Notes: generated by a model from the sequence alone, not told the origin. A stretch of DNA of 64,000 nt from Bacteroidota bacterium (GCA_030706685.1 JAUZOA010000008.1:1-64000), one strand, 5' to 3'. Counted from the first letter of the stretch, positions 17,596-27,441 are shown. Translations and numbers: made by a program.

Positions 17596-18414
17596 ATGAT
17601 CAACCTGTTTCGATTTGTTTTCCTTGCTGCCATGATTATCATGGCGAACGGTTGCGCCCGCAATCCCTATGCCACCACCAATAAAGCCTATAAAAAACAG
17701 GCGAAGGGATATGCGAAATTGTTGCGGGAATACCCTGTTGAAGATTCAGCGGGATTAAATTATGCGCCATCCTGGACCGGCACGACAAATTTCACCATGC
17801 GGCGTCCGAATTTTGTAGTGATACATCATACCGCTCAAAACAGTTGCGACCAGACGCTGAAGACGTTTACATTAACGAGGACCCAGGTCAGCGCGCATTA
17901 CGTGATCTGCCGTGACGGGACGATCCATCACATGCTCAACGACCTGTTGAGGGCGCATCACGCCGGGGCAAGCAGATGGGGCAATGCTACCGATATCAAT
18001 AGCAGCAGCATCGGAATTGAAATTGATAATAATGGCTTTGAACCTTTTACTGACGCGCAGATAAACAGCTTAATTGATTTACTCGGACGATTAAAAAGAG
18101 CCTATAATATTCCCAGCACCAATTTTGTCGGGCATGCCGATGTCGCCCCGGGCAGAAAAGTTGATCCCAGCCGGTATTTTCCCTGGCAGAAGCTGGCAGA
18201 AAACGGTTATGGATTATGGTATGATACAACAGGAGTAGTAATACCGGAAGGGTTTAATGAAATGCAGGCGCTGCGGATAATCGGCTATGACATTAAAAAT
18301 CCTGCCAATGCCATTCAGTCTTTCAAAATACATTTTACACCGGCAGATTCAACCAGTATGATCAATGATGATGATAAAAAAATCCTTTTTGATCTTGAGA
18401 AAAAATACCAATAA
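17596..18414 (+). CDS. Lipoprotein N-acetylmuramoyl-L-alanine amidase (Amidase_2 family)
   Basis: A peptidoglycan amidase anchored in a membrane. I chose the ATG at 17596 because MINLFRFVFLAAMIIMANGC then forms a lipoprotein signal with lipobox ANGC; an upstream in-frame ATG at 17512 would add 28 residues and bury it. Zinc-site residues are in FVVIHHTAQ, and HADVAPGRKVDPSRYFPW supplies the second His and the Asp, as in AmpD-like amidases. About 272 residues. Divergent from gnd. Confidence 0.88.
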   Translation: MINLFRFVFLAAMIIMANGCARNPYATTNKAYKKQAKGYAKLLREYPVEDSAGLNYAPSWTGTTNFTMRRPNFVVIHHTAQNSCDQTLKTFTLTRTQVSAHYVICRDGTIHHMLNDLLRAHHAGASRWGNATDINSSSIGIEIDNNGFEPFTDAQINSLIDLLGRLKRAYNIPSTNFVGHADVAPGRKVDPSRYFPWQKLAENGYGLWYDTTGVVIPEGFNEMQALRIIGYDIKNPANAIQSFKIHFTPADSTSMINDDDKKILFDLEKKYQ

Positions 18415-18515
18415 ATACTTTCTGCTTGCGTGTATACAGTTAATTCATATCTATTCTTTAATTTCATCCGTCTAATTGCAGCCCGCTTGCCTGTTACAGA
18501 CGACAAAAAACCTAC

Positions 18516-21137
18516 ATGACAGCAGAACATCACCGACTGGCAGTGAATGCAACCCGGGAAATTCCATTAGTACAGTGGGGGCCGTACCTGAGCGAGCGGC
18601 AATGGGGCACTGTCCGCGAAGATTACAGTCCTAATGGCGACGCCTGGCATTATTTCCCTTTTGATCACGCTCATTGCCGCTCCTATATGTGGGGAGAAGA
18701 TGGCCTGGGCGGCATATCCGATTTCTTTGGCAACCTTTGTTTTTGCATTGCATTGTGGAATGGTAATGATCCTATTCTAAAAGAACGTTTATTCGGGCTG
18801 AGCAACCCGCAGGGAAATCATGGTGAAGATGTAAAGGAATTGTATTACTACCTCGATAATCTTCCTACCCACTATTACATGGAGTATTTATACAAATACC
18901 CGCAACTGGCCTTCCCTTATGAAAAATTGAGACAGGAAAACCAGGCGAGAACAAAGCAGGACACCGAATATGAAATACTGGATACAGGTGTGTTTAATAA
19001 TAACCAGTATTTTGATGTAATGGTGACCTATGCTAAGCAAAGCGCGCAGGATATTTTTATAAAAATTGATATTACTAACCAGTATTCGAAAGCGGCCGAA
19101 ATAACCGTGTTGCCCACCTTATGGTTCTATAACCGCTGGAAATACGGGAGCCTCAAAGAGAAACCGGTGCTCAGCTATATTGATAAAACGACTGTAAAGG
19201 CTGAACACGAGCGCCTGGGAGATTATTATTTTTATTTTCAGCCGGCTGATAAATGTCTTTTTACCGAGAACGAAACCAATACCGAAACGGTAAAAGGGCA
19301 GCCCAACGAAACAATATTTGTAAAGGATGCTTTTCACGATGCCATCATCAGCGGGAAGAATCTTCTGGAGCTATCGAAGAAAGAAACCGGTACGAAGTTT
19401 TCACCCGTCTATAAAATGAAGATTAGTGGCGGCGCCACTAAAACTATTTACTGCCGCCTGAATAATAACCTTGTGGACAACCCTTTTACTGCGGGATTCA
19501 AAGATGTATTTACCATTCGTAAGAAAGAAGCTGATGAGTTTTATGCCGCCATTTTGCCAAAAGGAATGAGTGGAGGCATGGCACAGATACAAAGACAGGC
19601 ATTGGCAGGTGTATTGTGGAGCAAGCAATATTACCATTTTGACGTGGAGCGATGGCTAACGACAAGTGATGATATCACAGCGGTGAGTACCACAAAAATG
19701 AGCGGCCGTAATTATGACTGGAAACATCTGAAGAACCAGGATATCATTATGATGCCGGACAAGTGGGAATATCCCTGGTATGCGGCATGGGACCTTGCTT
19801 TTCAGTGTATCTCCATGGCTGTAGTGGATCCCACTTTCGCGAAACACCAGCTTTTGCTCGTGATGCGGGAATGGTATATGAAACCGGACGGGCAATTGCC
19901 TTCTTATGAATGGAACTTCAGCGATGTGAATCCTCCTGTGCAGGCATGGGCGGCAATGCAGGTATATAATATTGAAAAGAAAAAAAGAGGAACCGGTGAT
20001 ATTAATTTCCTGAAAAAAATATTTCATAAGCTGCTGATCAATTTTACCTGGTGGATCAACCGGAAGGATGTAAATGGCAATAACATATTTGAAGGCGGCT
20101 TTCTGGGTTTGGATAATATCGGTGTATTCAACCGTAGTTTTCATTTCCCGGGTGAAATGCAACTGGAGCAGGCGGATGGCACAAGCTGGATGGGAACCTA
20201 TGCACTGGATATGATGGAAATGGCTATCGAAATAGCGATGCACGACGAATCGTTCGAGGACACGGCTACAAAATTTTTTGAACATTTTGTGCTGATCGCT
20301 GAATCATTGAATGAACATGGTTTGTGGAATGAAGAAGATAAATTCTTTTATGATGTATTATGTATCAGCGGCGCTGACCCCATACCTCTTCGTATCCAGT
20401 CAATCGTCGGCGCCACATCTTTGTTCGCGGTATCCTCTATCAGTAAACAGGTACTGGACAAATTAACTGATTTTAAAAAGAGGCTTACCTGGTTTGAAGA
20501 TTACCGGAAGAAGAATAATAAATTCTGGCCAAATGAAGAAAGAAGCGATGATGGAGAAATCCTCTTGTCATTGGTTCCTAAAGACAGGTTAGTGGACTTG
20601 CTGCAGCGCTTATTAGACGAAGATGAGTTTTTATCAGATGGCGGAATAAGAGCTTTGTCGAAATACCATGATAAAAATCCTTATTCTGTAGTGGTGGAAG
20701 GCAACACGTATACGATACGCTATGACCCGGGCGACTCAACATCGGATATGTTTGGAGGTAATTCAAACTGGCGGGGCCCTGTATGGATGCCGATCAATTT
20801 CTTAACCATCCAGTCTATCCGCAAATACGGGGAATTTTATAATGATTCTTTGCATGTTGAATTTCCTTCCGGTTCGGGTAATAAGATGAACCTTTCGCAG
20901 GTAGCCGATGAACTGACAAAACGCGTGATCAGTTTATTTGAAAAGGACAGTGATGGGAATCGCCGGTTGTACGGCGATTATAGCTGGTTCTATAAACAGC
21001 CGGGCAATGAACATCTCGTATTGTTCTTTGAGTACTTTCATGGGAATAATGGAAGAGGCCTGGGATCCAGCCACCAGACAGGATGGACAGCGCTGGTAGC
21101 GGAATTGATCAGTGAATATGGTAATAAGACGACTTAA
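18516..21137 (+). CDS. GH63-like (MGH1-type) glucosidase
   Basis: An 873-residue protein resembling bacterial glycoside hydrolase family 63 enzymes, whose eukaryotic relative is mannosyl-oligosaccharide glucosidase. Family-like stretches are WGTVREDYSPNGDAWHYFPF near residue 29, YPWYAAWDLAFQ near 420 (with the Asp expected as the general acid region), YEWNFSDVNPPVQAWA near 465 and FGGNSNWRGPVWMPINFL near 745. There is no signal peptide, so it is probably cytoplasmic and may act on intracellular glucosides such as trehalose or glucosylglycerate; that part is inference. It converges on the sulfatase gene with a 4-bp overlap. Confidence 0.82.
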   Translation: MTAEHHRLAVNATREIPLVQWGPYLSERQWGTVREDYSPNGDAWHYFPFDHAHCRSYMWGEDGLGGISDFFGNLCFCIALWNGNDPILKERLFGLSNPQGNHGEDVKELYYYLDNLPTHYYMEYLYKYPQLAFPYEKLRQENQARTKQDTEYEILDTGVFNNNQYFDVMVTYAKQSAQDIFIKIDITNQYSKAAEITVLPTLWFYNRWKYGSLKEKPVLSYIDKTTVKAEHERLGDYYFYFQPADKCLFTENETNTETVKGQPNETIFVKDAFHDAIISGKNLLELSKKETGTKFSPVYKMKISGGATKTIYCRLNNNLVDNPFTAGFKDVFTIRKKEADEFYAAILPKGMSGGMAQIQRQALAGVLWSKQYYHFDVERWLTTSDDITAVSTTKMSGRNYDWKHLKNQDIIMMPDKWEYPWYAAWDLAFQCISMAVVDPTFAKHQLLLVMREWYMKPDGQLPSYEWNFSDVNPPVQAWAAMQVYNIEKKKRGTGDINFLKKIFHKLLINFTWWINRKDVNGNNIFEGGFLGLDNIGVFNRSFHFPGEMQLEQADGTSWMGTYALDMMEMAIEIAMHDESFEDTATKFFEHFVLIAESLNEHGLWNEEDKFFYDVLCISGADPIPLRIQSIVGATSLFAVSSISKQVLDKLTDFKKRLTWFEDYRKKNNKFWPNEERSDDGEILLSLVPKDRLVDLLQRLLDEDEFLSDGGIRALSKYHDKNPYSVVVEGNTYTIRYDPGDSTSDMFGGNSNWRGPVWMPINFLTIQSIRKYGEFYNDSLHVEFPSGSGNKMNLSQVADELTKRVISLFEKDSDGNRRLYGDYSWFYKQPGNEHLVLFFEYFHGNNGRGLGSSHQTGWTALVAELISEYGNKTT

Positions 21138-22702
21138 TTTAATTCCCCGGCCGGCTCGTGGTCATCATAGAGATCACGGAGTTTCTTCAATTCGGTTTTC
21201 AATTGTTTAATGATGGCCTGCTGTTGCGGCGATTGTATAAGATTGTGTTGCTCGGCGGGATCTTTTTCCAGGTCATATAGTTCCCATTCATTGACAGTGT
21301 AAAAATAAATGAGCTTATATTTTTCTCCGCGTATAGCCAAATGAGGAATGACGGTATGATCTTTTCCAAATTCATAATAATGATAATACAGGTATTTTCT
21401 TGGCAGGGTCTTTTGTTTGCCGGTAAGTAAAGGCAGGAGGCTTACACCCTGCATCCATTCAGGAACTTTGGCGCGGGCGATATCAAGAATAGTAGGAGCG
21501 AAATCAATATTCTGCACTAATGTATTGCTGACCGAACCTGGCTGAATATGTCCGGGCCATCTTACTATCAAAGGGGTTCTCATAGATACGTCATAGGCAA
21601 AACGTTTATCAAACCAGCCATTCTCACCTAAATAAAAGCCCTGGTCGCTGGTATAAATGACCACTGTATTTTTAGCCAATTGATGTTGATCGAGATAATC
21701 AAGCACTTTACCGATACTTTCATCAATGGAAGCGACGCAGGCAAGATAATCCTGCATATACCATTGGTATTTGTATTTGAGCAACTCCTTACCTTTTGGT
21801 CTTAATTGCTGAATGAGTTGCCCGCGTTCCGCATAAATCTCTTTAAAACGTTGCCGTTGATTTTCGGGCATCCGTTTCATGATCGCGTTATAAGTAGCGA
21901 TATCATCAGCGTCCGGTTTTAGCTCTGGTATATCCGCCAGGTATTGCGGATCCACTTTCAGGTCGCCGCATAACCGCATCACGGATAAGATACTCATAGT
22001 TTGGATGCGCCAGGCGCTTCCATGGCCTGCTGTATCATTATATAATGTAGGAGGTTCAGGAAAAATTTTAGTATGATACTGTTCAAGGTATTTCAATGCC
22101 GGAACAAAATTCCTGTGCGGCGCTTTATGATGAAGGAACAGGACAAAGGGCTGGTGTCTGTCAATATTGTTGAGCCATTGCAGTGCATCATCGGTAATGA
22201 CGTCCGTAGAATATCCTTTCTCAATAATAGTATCGCCGCCCATTGTTATCATTCTTGTGTCAAAATACTGTCCCATACCGGGTAATATTCGCCAGTAATC
22301 AAAACCGGCGGGGTAAGACTGGAGATGCCATTTCCCGATCATGGCTGTTGAGTAACCTTCTTTTCTTAACAAAGGAGCAATCGTAATTTTCGAAGAATCA
22401 AATCTTGTAAAATTATCTTTCACCCCGTTCTTATGGGAATGTTGCCCCGTGAGCAGGGTAGCCCTGGCAGGAGCGCAGATCGAATTGCCAACAAAGGCCC
22501 TGTTGAACCTCATTCCTTCTTTGGCGAGCCTGTCAATATTCGGAGTAGAAATAAATCGCTTGTTATAGGCGCTGATGGCATCATTATCATGGTCATCGCT
22601 CATAATATAAATGATATTGGGTCTTTGCCCACCGGGTTTTGCGGACTGGCTAAAAGCCATATCGGCAAAAAATATAAAAGCAAGTATAAAACGCATAATC
22701 AA
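21134..22702 (-). CDS. Secreted sulfatase (alkaline phosphatase superfamily)
   Basis: A 522-residue arylsulfatase-type enzyme. The N-terminal MIMRFILAFIFFADMAFSQS is a signal peptide. The motif SICAPARATLLTGQ near residue 75 has the CxPxR signature whose Cys becomes formylglycine, so an FGE or anSME activity must be encoded elsewhere. Metal-site residues appear in NIIYIMSDDHDND and YTSDQGFYLGENGWFDKRF. Its substrate is unknown; host or algal sulfated glycans are typical for the family. It converges with the glucosidase gene, overlapping by 4 bp. Confidence 0.92.
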   Translation of the reverse strand: MIMRFILAFIFFADMAFSQSAKPGGQRPNIIYIMSDDHDNDAISAYNKRFISTPNIDRLAKEGMRFNRAFVGNSICAPARATLLTGQHSHKNGVKDNFTRFDSSKITIAPLLRKEGYSTAMIGKWHLQSYPAGFDYWRILPGMGQYFDTRMITMGGDTIIEKGYSTDVITDDALQWLNNIDRHQPFVLFLHHKAPHRNFVPALKYLEQYHTKIFPEPPTLYNDTAGHGSAWRIQTMSILSVMRLCGDLKVDPQYLADIPELKPDADDIATYNAIMKRMPENQRQRFKEIYAERGQLIQQLRPKGKELLKYKYQWYMQDYLACVASIDESIGKVLDYLDQHQLAKNTVVIYTSDQGFYLGENGWFDKRFAYDVSMRTPLIVRWPGHIQPGSVSNTLVQNIDFAPTILDIARAKVPEWMQGVSLLPLLTGKQKTLPRKYLYYHYYEFGKDHTVIPHLAIRGEKYKLIYFYTVNEWELYDLEKDPAEQHNLIQSPQQQAIIKQLKTELKKLRDLYDDHEPAGELN

Positions 22703-22844
22703 CCGGGATTGGCTGGTGTATCCATTTAAATTTCTTTGTGCTCTTTGCGTATTCTTTGAGAGAAAGAAAATTCAAACTGCTACACTGCCGGGGTGAGATC
22801 AAGTTACACAATTACATTTAGATTTGTAATAGTAAACTTAAAAT

Positions 22845-23774
22845 ATGGAGTTTGGAAGAGTACCTGAAAATGAACTGGAGCATATTGATTTCAGTTTACC
22901 GGCAGAGCCGGCAGATAATAAAAAAATATTGAAAGGGAAACCTATTATGAATCCCAAAATATATTTTGGCTGTGCTAAATGGGGGAGAACCGAATGGGTA
23001 GGGAAGATATATCCTCCCGGGACAAAGGAAAAAGACTTCCTGCAATATTATGTGCAACATTATAATTGCATCGAATTAAATGCTACTCATTATAAAATAT
23101 ACGGCGAAAAAGGCATAAGCAACTGGGCAGCGAAAGCACAGGGAAAAGACTTTGTCTTTTGCCCTAAAATGTACCAGGGCATTACTCATCGCGGCAGCCT
23201 GAAAGGGAAGGATTTTCTCACCAATGAATTCTTTCGTGGCATTGTTGCTTTTGGAAAACATCTCGGTCCTGTTTTCGTACAGGTGAGCGATACTTTTTCG
23301 CCCAAACGAAAAGAGGAATTATTTACTTACCTGGCTTCTTTGCCGAAGGATCTGCAATTCTTTTTAGAAGTTCGTCATCCTGATTGGTTTGCCAAGGAGA
23401 AAGAGCGGGAAGATCTATTTAATTTTCTCCGCGGGCATAATATGGGATCGGTGATAACCGACACAGCAGGCCGGAGAGATTGTGCGCACATGCGCCTTAC
23501 TATTCCCAAAGCATTTATCCGGTATGTGGGTAACAGCCTGCATCCTACCGATTATACCCGTACCAATATATGGGTTAGCAGGATGAAATACTGGCTGGAT
23601 CATGGATTAGAGGAATTGTATTTTTTCATGCACATGCATGATGAAGCTACTTCGCCTGAACTGACTGTTTACCTGGTTGATAAAATGAATGCGGCTTGCG
23701 GGTTGAATTTGATCAAACCAAAGTTTATAGATAAAACATTATTAACAGGGGGGTCACAGAGTATGTTGTTTTGA
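22845..23774 (+). CDS. DUF72 family protein
   Basis: A 309-residue protein of the DUF72/YecE family, TIM-barrel proteins without a settled function. The family core begins IYFGCAKWGRTEWVGKIYPPGT near residue 39 and continues with NCIELNATHYKIYG, FFLEVRHPDWF and YFFMHMHDEATSPE. About 35 residues precede the core, so an internal ATG at 22947 (MNPKIYFGC) may be the true start. Confidence 0.85.
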   Translation: MEFGRVPENELEHIDFSLPAEPADNKKILKGKPIMNPKIYFGCAKWGRTEWVGKIYPPGTKEKDFLQYYVQHYNCIELNATHYKIYGEKGISNWAAKAQGKDFVFCPKMYQGITHRGSLKGKDFLTNEFFRGIVAFGKHLGPVFVQVSDTFSPKRKEELFTYLASLPKDLQFFLEVRHPDWFAKEKEREDLFNFLRGHNMGSVITDTAGRRDCAHMRLTIPKAFIRYVGNSLHPTDYTRTNIWVSRMKYWLDHGLEELYFFMHMHDEATSPELTVYLVDKMNAACGLNLIKPKFIDKTLLTGGSQSMLF

Positions 23775-24633
23775 TCAATTACTGTTTGTTCCCCGCCGTC
23801 GGCGTACCGGCGCCAGGCTAAGAAGCAGTTCAATGTGATACACACTCTTACTGCGTGAAATTCTTTTCTGATCTTTTCACGCGACTTCAAAACGTTTCAG
23901 GGTTGCCTTCAAGAAGCACAATGAATGCCGTTTACCAGTGCTATCGGCCTCTGACTCCCGGCGGGTAATACAACTCTTCAATAAATCAGCTTATTTACTT
24001 GACGCCTAAGCACCGTGGGCGGAGTAAAACAAATGAGAAGCCTGACCAGAACTGAAGCCTCATCGAGGAGTATAAAAAATGATATAGTGCTTAAAATTAT
24101 CTTTCTTCAAAAGAACTGAGGGTCCTCTGCGCTGTGGAAAAGAGAGCAGTGATGCATGCTTCCAGTTCTTTTAGAGCCCCCCTTTACCTGGGAAATTCCT
24201 GCCAGGATGAACCAATAATGGTTCCTGCTTTGCCTGCTATCGGCCCCTTTGATGGTATTACTAAAATTGGCTGATAGCCCTGTTTTACCAGGTTTTGCTC
24301 CTATTTAAATATGGTTAAAAAGATATATATAAGGGAGAAAAAAGGAGATAAAGAGGGACCAAACAGGGACTAAAGACGGATCAAAGACGAATCAAAGACG
24401 GATATTATCCCTGTTTGGTCCCTGTTTGGTCCCTCTTTAACCCTTGTTTAATCCTGTTTACCTTATATTTTATTGTCAAAACAATAAGCGGGAGCAGGCC
24501 ATGGTTACTTTAATAGTTGATAATTGGCCCGTCTTGCAAACGCTATTTGTTGGAGAAAAAACGGGGAAAATCCGGCAGCGGACAATTTTAATTTCACTCC
24601 GCCGTCGGGGGAGTCGTGGCGGGGAATATCTAT
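23775..24633. other. Gene-free convergent spacer
   Basis: About 860 bp between the converging DUF72 and umuC genes. It includes a GC-rich palindromic remnant at 23791-23818 (GCCGTCGGCGTACCGGCGCC), the 11-bp-unit cruciform at 24349-24459 (separate entry) and another GC palindrome at 24597-24618 (CTCCGCCGTCGGGGGAG). Short ORFs here have no family features and overlap the repeats. Confidence 0.6.
24349..24459. repeat. 11-bp-unit array with mirror-image halves (large cruciform)
   Basis: Units start at 24350, 24361, 24372, 24383 and 24394 with the form AAAGAGGGACC, then continue in the same 11-bp register at 24405-24449 in reverse-complement form (TGGTCCCTGTT). The outer parts are a perfect 22-bp inverted repeat (24349-24370 with 24418-24439). 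It can form a hairpin in either transcript of the converging genes. Confidence 0.9.
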
Positions 24634-25917
24634 TCAGCTTACTTCAAACAACTCTTCCCATCTTGTCGTGTATCTTTTACTTTTTAATTCCTGCCGCATC
24701 TTCCAGTCGCGGGTAGTGCCGGTCGCGGCGAATTTTAATACATCATCCCGCTGGCTGAAGTTGATATTATCGATCATATCCATCAGTTTTCTTTCACAGT
24801 TTTTTGCTTCGGGTAAAAAAAGATTTCCCTGTACCGACGCATCAGGTACGATGCCACTTAACATGACGCCGGCTTTTTTGTACAAAGTCCCTTTTTTGTA
24901 TAAAGTGTCAACAAGGGCCAGGGCGGGTTTGATCAGTTCATTGGTAAATGAAGTGGCTGCTGGTAATGTGGTATAATTGCTGTGAGTGGCCCCCCGGTTA
25001 AAGTTGACGGAATGATTTTCTTCCTTCGATACTACGAATACGCTGATGATCCTGGCGGCGCTATGCTGCCTGCGCAGTTTTTCCGCGGCTCTTGATGTAT
25101 AAGTGGCCACGGCTTCTTTTATGTCATTGATATCGGCGACGGGGGTGCCAAACATTCTCGTAGTGGCGATCATTTTTTTATTCACCAGTTCATCCTCCAT
25201 TTCTTTGGACGCTTCGCCTTTCAATTCCCTGACCAGCCGGGCGCCGACTACACCGCCGAGATAAGTTCTTGCAAACTCTTCACTTACATTTCTTAGTTGC
25301 AATGCATCATAAATACCCCATTGCTCTTTTAATTTTTGTGCATATTGGTACCCAACGCCCCAGATATCGCCAACAGGAGTTTTTTGCAGGGCTTCAATAA
25401 TCTTTTCATCTGTGTCAAGCACCATTATACAGTTTGTTTTCTGTTTGTTCTTTTTGGCTAAACGGTTTGCCAGTTTAGCCAATACTTTGGTAGGAGCTAC
25501 GCCCACTGATACTTTGATGCCTGTCCATTGTTCTGTTGTTTCCCGGATCTCTTTGGCGATAGCCTGTAATTCATTGGCGGGAAAAATATCCAGGTCGAGA
25601 AAAGCTTCATCTACCGAATAGACTTCCACATTTTTTTTGCCCAGCAGGGTACGCAATGTTTCCATTACGCGCCAGCTCAGGTCGCCATATAAATTGTAGT
25701 TGGAAGAAAATACAGCTACATTATATTTTTGTATCAGGGGTTTCGCCATGAAATAGGGACCGGCCATTTCTACTCCCAATTTTTTGGCTTCATCGCTGCG
25801 GGAGATGATGCAGCCGTCGTTATTGCTGAGCACGACAACCGGCTTATTGTTCAATTGCGGTTCGAATAGCCGCTCACAGGAGCAATAAAAGTTATTACAA
25901 TCCACTATGGCCTTCAT
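24634..25917 (-). CDS. umuC: Y-family DNA polymerase V catalytic subunit
   Basis: A translesion polymerase of about 427 residues. I chose the ATG at 25917 because MKAIVDCNNFYCSCERLFEP is the conserved family start; an upstream in-frame start at 26016 adds 33 unconserved residues. Catalytic carboxylates are in VDCNNFY and YSVDEAFLDLD. Further family features are LSNNDGCIISRSDEAK and VSVGVAPTKVLAKLANRLAKK. The gene lies 144 bp downstream of umuD on the same strand and is likely damage-inducible with it. Confidence 0.93.
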   Translation of the reverse strand: MKAIVDCNNFYCSCERLFEPQLNNKPVVVLSNNDGCIISRSDEAKKLGVEMAGPYFMAKPLIQKYNVAVFSSNYNLYGDLSWRVMETLRTLLGKKNVEVYSVDEAFLDLDIFPANELQAIAKEIRETTEQWTGIKVSVGVAPTKVLAKLANRLAKKNKQKTNCIMVLDTDEKIIEALQKTPVGDIWGVGYQYAQKLKEQWGIYDALQLRNVSEEFARTYLGGVVGARLVRELKGEASKEMEDELVNKKMIATTRMFGTPVADINDIKEAVATYTSRAAEKLRRQHSAARIISVFVVSKEENHSVNFNRGATHSNYTTLPAATSFTNELIKPALALVDTLYKKGTLYKKAGVMLSGIVPDASVQGNLFLPEAKNCERKLMDMIDNINFSQRDDVLKFAATGTTRDWKMRQELKSKRYTTRWEELFEVS

Positions 25918-26061
25918 GGTGATACGAATTGCATGAATGAAAGAATTTTCGTCAATTGCTGAATAATGAACAGGAAGATGAACGGAGCCCTTCGCAAGTT
26001 CAGGGCAAACCTGCAACAGAAGCCTGGTAATAATAATGCAGCCGGGTTCATAAAAAATATT

Positions 26062-26493
26062 TTACACGGCGTGAATTATGTAGGTAACCACTCCCCACAT
26101 CGTGAAATCACTAAACTCAGCAAGATTAATAGGCTTATAACGGTTGTTTTCGGGGATTAGAAAGGCGGAAGTGAAATTTTTATGAAACCGCCGCACCAAT
26201 AATTCGCCGTTCAATATAGCGACAATGATCTTTCCGCTGGTTAATTTCAATGAGCGGTCAACGATCAGCACATCATTGTCAAATATGCCGGCTTCGCGCA
26301 TGGCATCTCCTTTCATGCGGAAAAAATAAGTAGCCGGTTTATTCCTGACCAATTGTTCATTCAGGTCAATGCCCCGCTCCATATAATCATCGGCCGCGGC
26401 GCCGAAACCACTAGCATTGGCTGTCTTTACTTCCTGCTGCGTAAATTGCTTGGAGCCTTTATAGGAGGCACCGTAGAATTCTTCCCCATCCAT
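26062..26493 (-). CDS. umuD: UmuD-like S24 family protein lacking both catalytic residues
   Basis: A 143-residue UmuD homologue upstream of umuC. It aligns along its whole length with E. coli UmuD: ASGFGAAADDYME at the cleavage-site region (Ser-Gly for Cys-Gly), then ATYFFRMKGDAMREAGIF and NGELLVRRF. In E. coli UmuD the catalytic Ser60 is in SGDSM and Lys97 in FTVKKL; here the codons read GAT GCC ATG (Asp-Ala-Met) and GTG CGG CGG (Val-Arg-Arg). Self-cleavage by the standard Ser-Lys dyad is therefore not expected. Confidence 0.88.
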   Translation of the reverse strand: MDGEEFYGASYKGSKQFTQQEVKTANASGFGAAADDYMERGIDLNEQLVRNKPATYFFRMKGDAMREAGIFDNDVLIVDRSLKLTSGKIIVAILNGELLVRRFHKNFTSAFLIPENNRYKPINLAEFSDFTMWGVVTYIIHAV

Positions 26494-26517
26494 AAAAAAA
26501 CATTTTTCAAAATAAAG

Positions 26518-26562
26518 TTAGTAAAATTTTTTGAAAAACTAAATTATTTAGTAAATTTATGC
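26518..26562. promoter_or_regulatory. Candidate operator between umuD and the 2H protein gene
   Basis: The divergent gap has TTAGTAAAATTT at 26518 and TTAGTAAATTT at 26548, exactly 30 bp apart, with an inverted ACTAA at 26538-26542 between them. Three helical turns between copies suggests a repressor or SOS-type operator. This rests on pattern only. Confidence 0.4.
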
Positions 26563-26603
26563 TAACAAAATGGGTAAGTACTTTTAATTTAAATGGAGGG
26601 GTT

Positions 26604-27218
26604 ATGAAAACTATTATCAACACTATCCCGGGCTACCGGGTGTACGAGTATTTGCTGGTCCTGAATCCGCACGAGGAATTGAGGAATAAGATCCTGCAGG
26701 TAAAAAAAGAATTTTATGACGGGTATAAAGCAGCAACAGCCATCGGAGGCAAGCCTCATGTGACCTTAGTGAATTTTGTACAGTACGAAATGATGGAAGA
26801 AAGAATCATCAACCGGCTCAAGGTAGTCGCGATGAGTTATCCACCCTTCAAAGTAGAGCTGAAAGATTTTGGCAGCTTTCCTTCGCATACCATATATATA
26901 AATGTAGTCAGCAAAATACCGGTTCAGGGACTGGTAAAAGAAGTACGGAGTGAGACGCAACGCCTGATGAAACTCAATGATGATAATAAACCACATTTCA
27001 TCCTGGAGCCGCATCTTACCATTGCCCGGAAACTACAACCCTGGCAATATGAAAAAGGATGGCTGGAGTATAGTAACAAACATTTCTCCGGACGATTCAT
27101 TGCGGATTCCATGGTATTGCTAAAACGGTTGGTGGGTGAAATGAAATACCAGTCCGTGCAACGTTTTGAATTCCGGAATATGCCGGTGTTGACGAAACAG
27201 GGAGAATTGTTTGGCTAA
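26604..27218 (+). CDS. 2H phosphoesterase / 2'-5' RNA ligase-like protein
   Basis: A protein of about 204 residues with the two HxT motifs that define the 2H superfamily: KPHVTLVNF near residue 52 and EPHLTIARK near 140. Members act on 2',3'-cyclic phosphate or 2'-5' linkages in RNA. I chose ATG 26604 because GGAGGGG lies 10 bp upstream, a strong ribosome-binding site by the standards of this genome; an upstream in-frame ATG at 26559 lacks one. Divergent from umuD, so possibly under the same regulator. It may process RNA ends in concert with RtcB further downstream, but that is a guess. Confidence 0.85.
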   Translation: MKTIINTIPGYRVYEYLLVLNPHEELRNKILQVKKEFYDGYKAATAIGGKPHVTLVNFVQYEMMEERIINRLKVVAMSYPPFKVELKDFGSFPSHTIYINVVSKIPVQGLVKEVRSETQRLMKLNDDNKPHFILEPHLTIARKLQPWQYEKGWLEYSNKHFSGRFIADSMVLLKRLVGEMKYQSVQRFEFRNMPVLTKQGELFG

Positions 27219-27336
27219 AGCTAAGAGTTTAAAAAAGAAAAAGAGACCGGGGGAAACAGAACTAAAGATTATAAGAGGCTAATAGCTAAAGGCCAAAAAC
27301 TAAAAGCTTAAAACGTGTGATTGAATATGTGTGGCG

Positions 27337-27410
27337 GAAAGGAGAATAAAGAGTGAGAATTTGTGCAGTAGGATAAGCAGCGACAACTCTTTGTTCTCCT
27401 TTCTTTTTTT
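27337..27410 (+). terminator. Long hairpin with U-tract after the 2H protein gene
   Basis: Arms 27337-27354 and 27386-27403 pair over 18 bp with a single G-U wobble (outer word GAAAGGAGAA), the loop is 31 bases, and seven Ts follow. The size is far above that of a simple terminator and recalls the other long inverted repeats of this window. The AAAGCT/TAAAGG stutter just upstream (27280-27312) is part of the same low-complexity spacer. Confidence 0.7.
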
Positions 27411-27441
27411 GAAATACCTATAACTATATATAAGAAACGTG

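Noticed and set aside
22073-22729. Plus-strand ORFs opposite the sulfatase gene
   Set aside because: They are antisense to a clear sulfatase with signal peptide and CxPxR motif and have no independent support.
24444-24976. Plus-strand ORFs of 90 and 150 codons
   Set aside because: They overlap the cruciform array, a GC palindrome and the antisense of the well-supported umuC gene, and show no family features.
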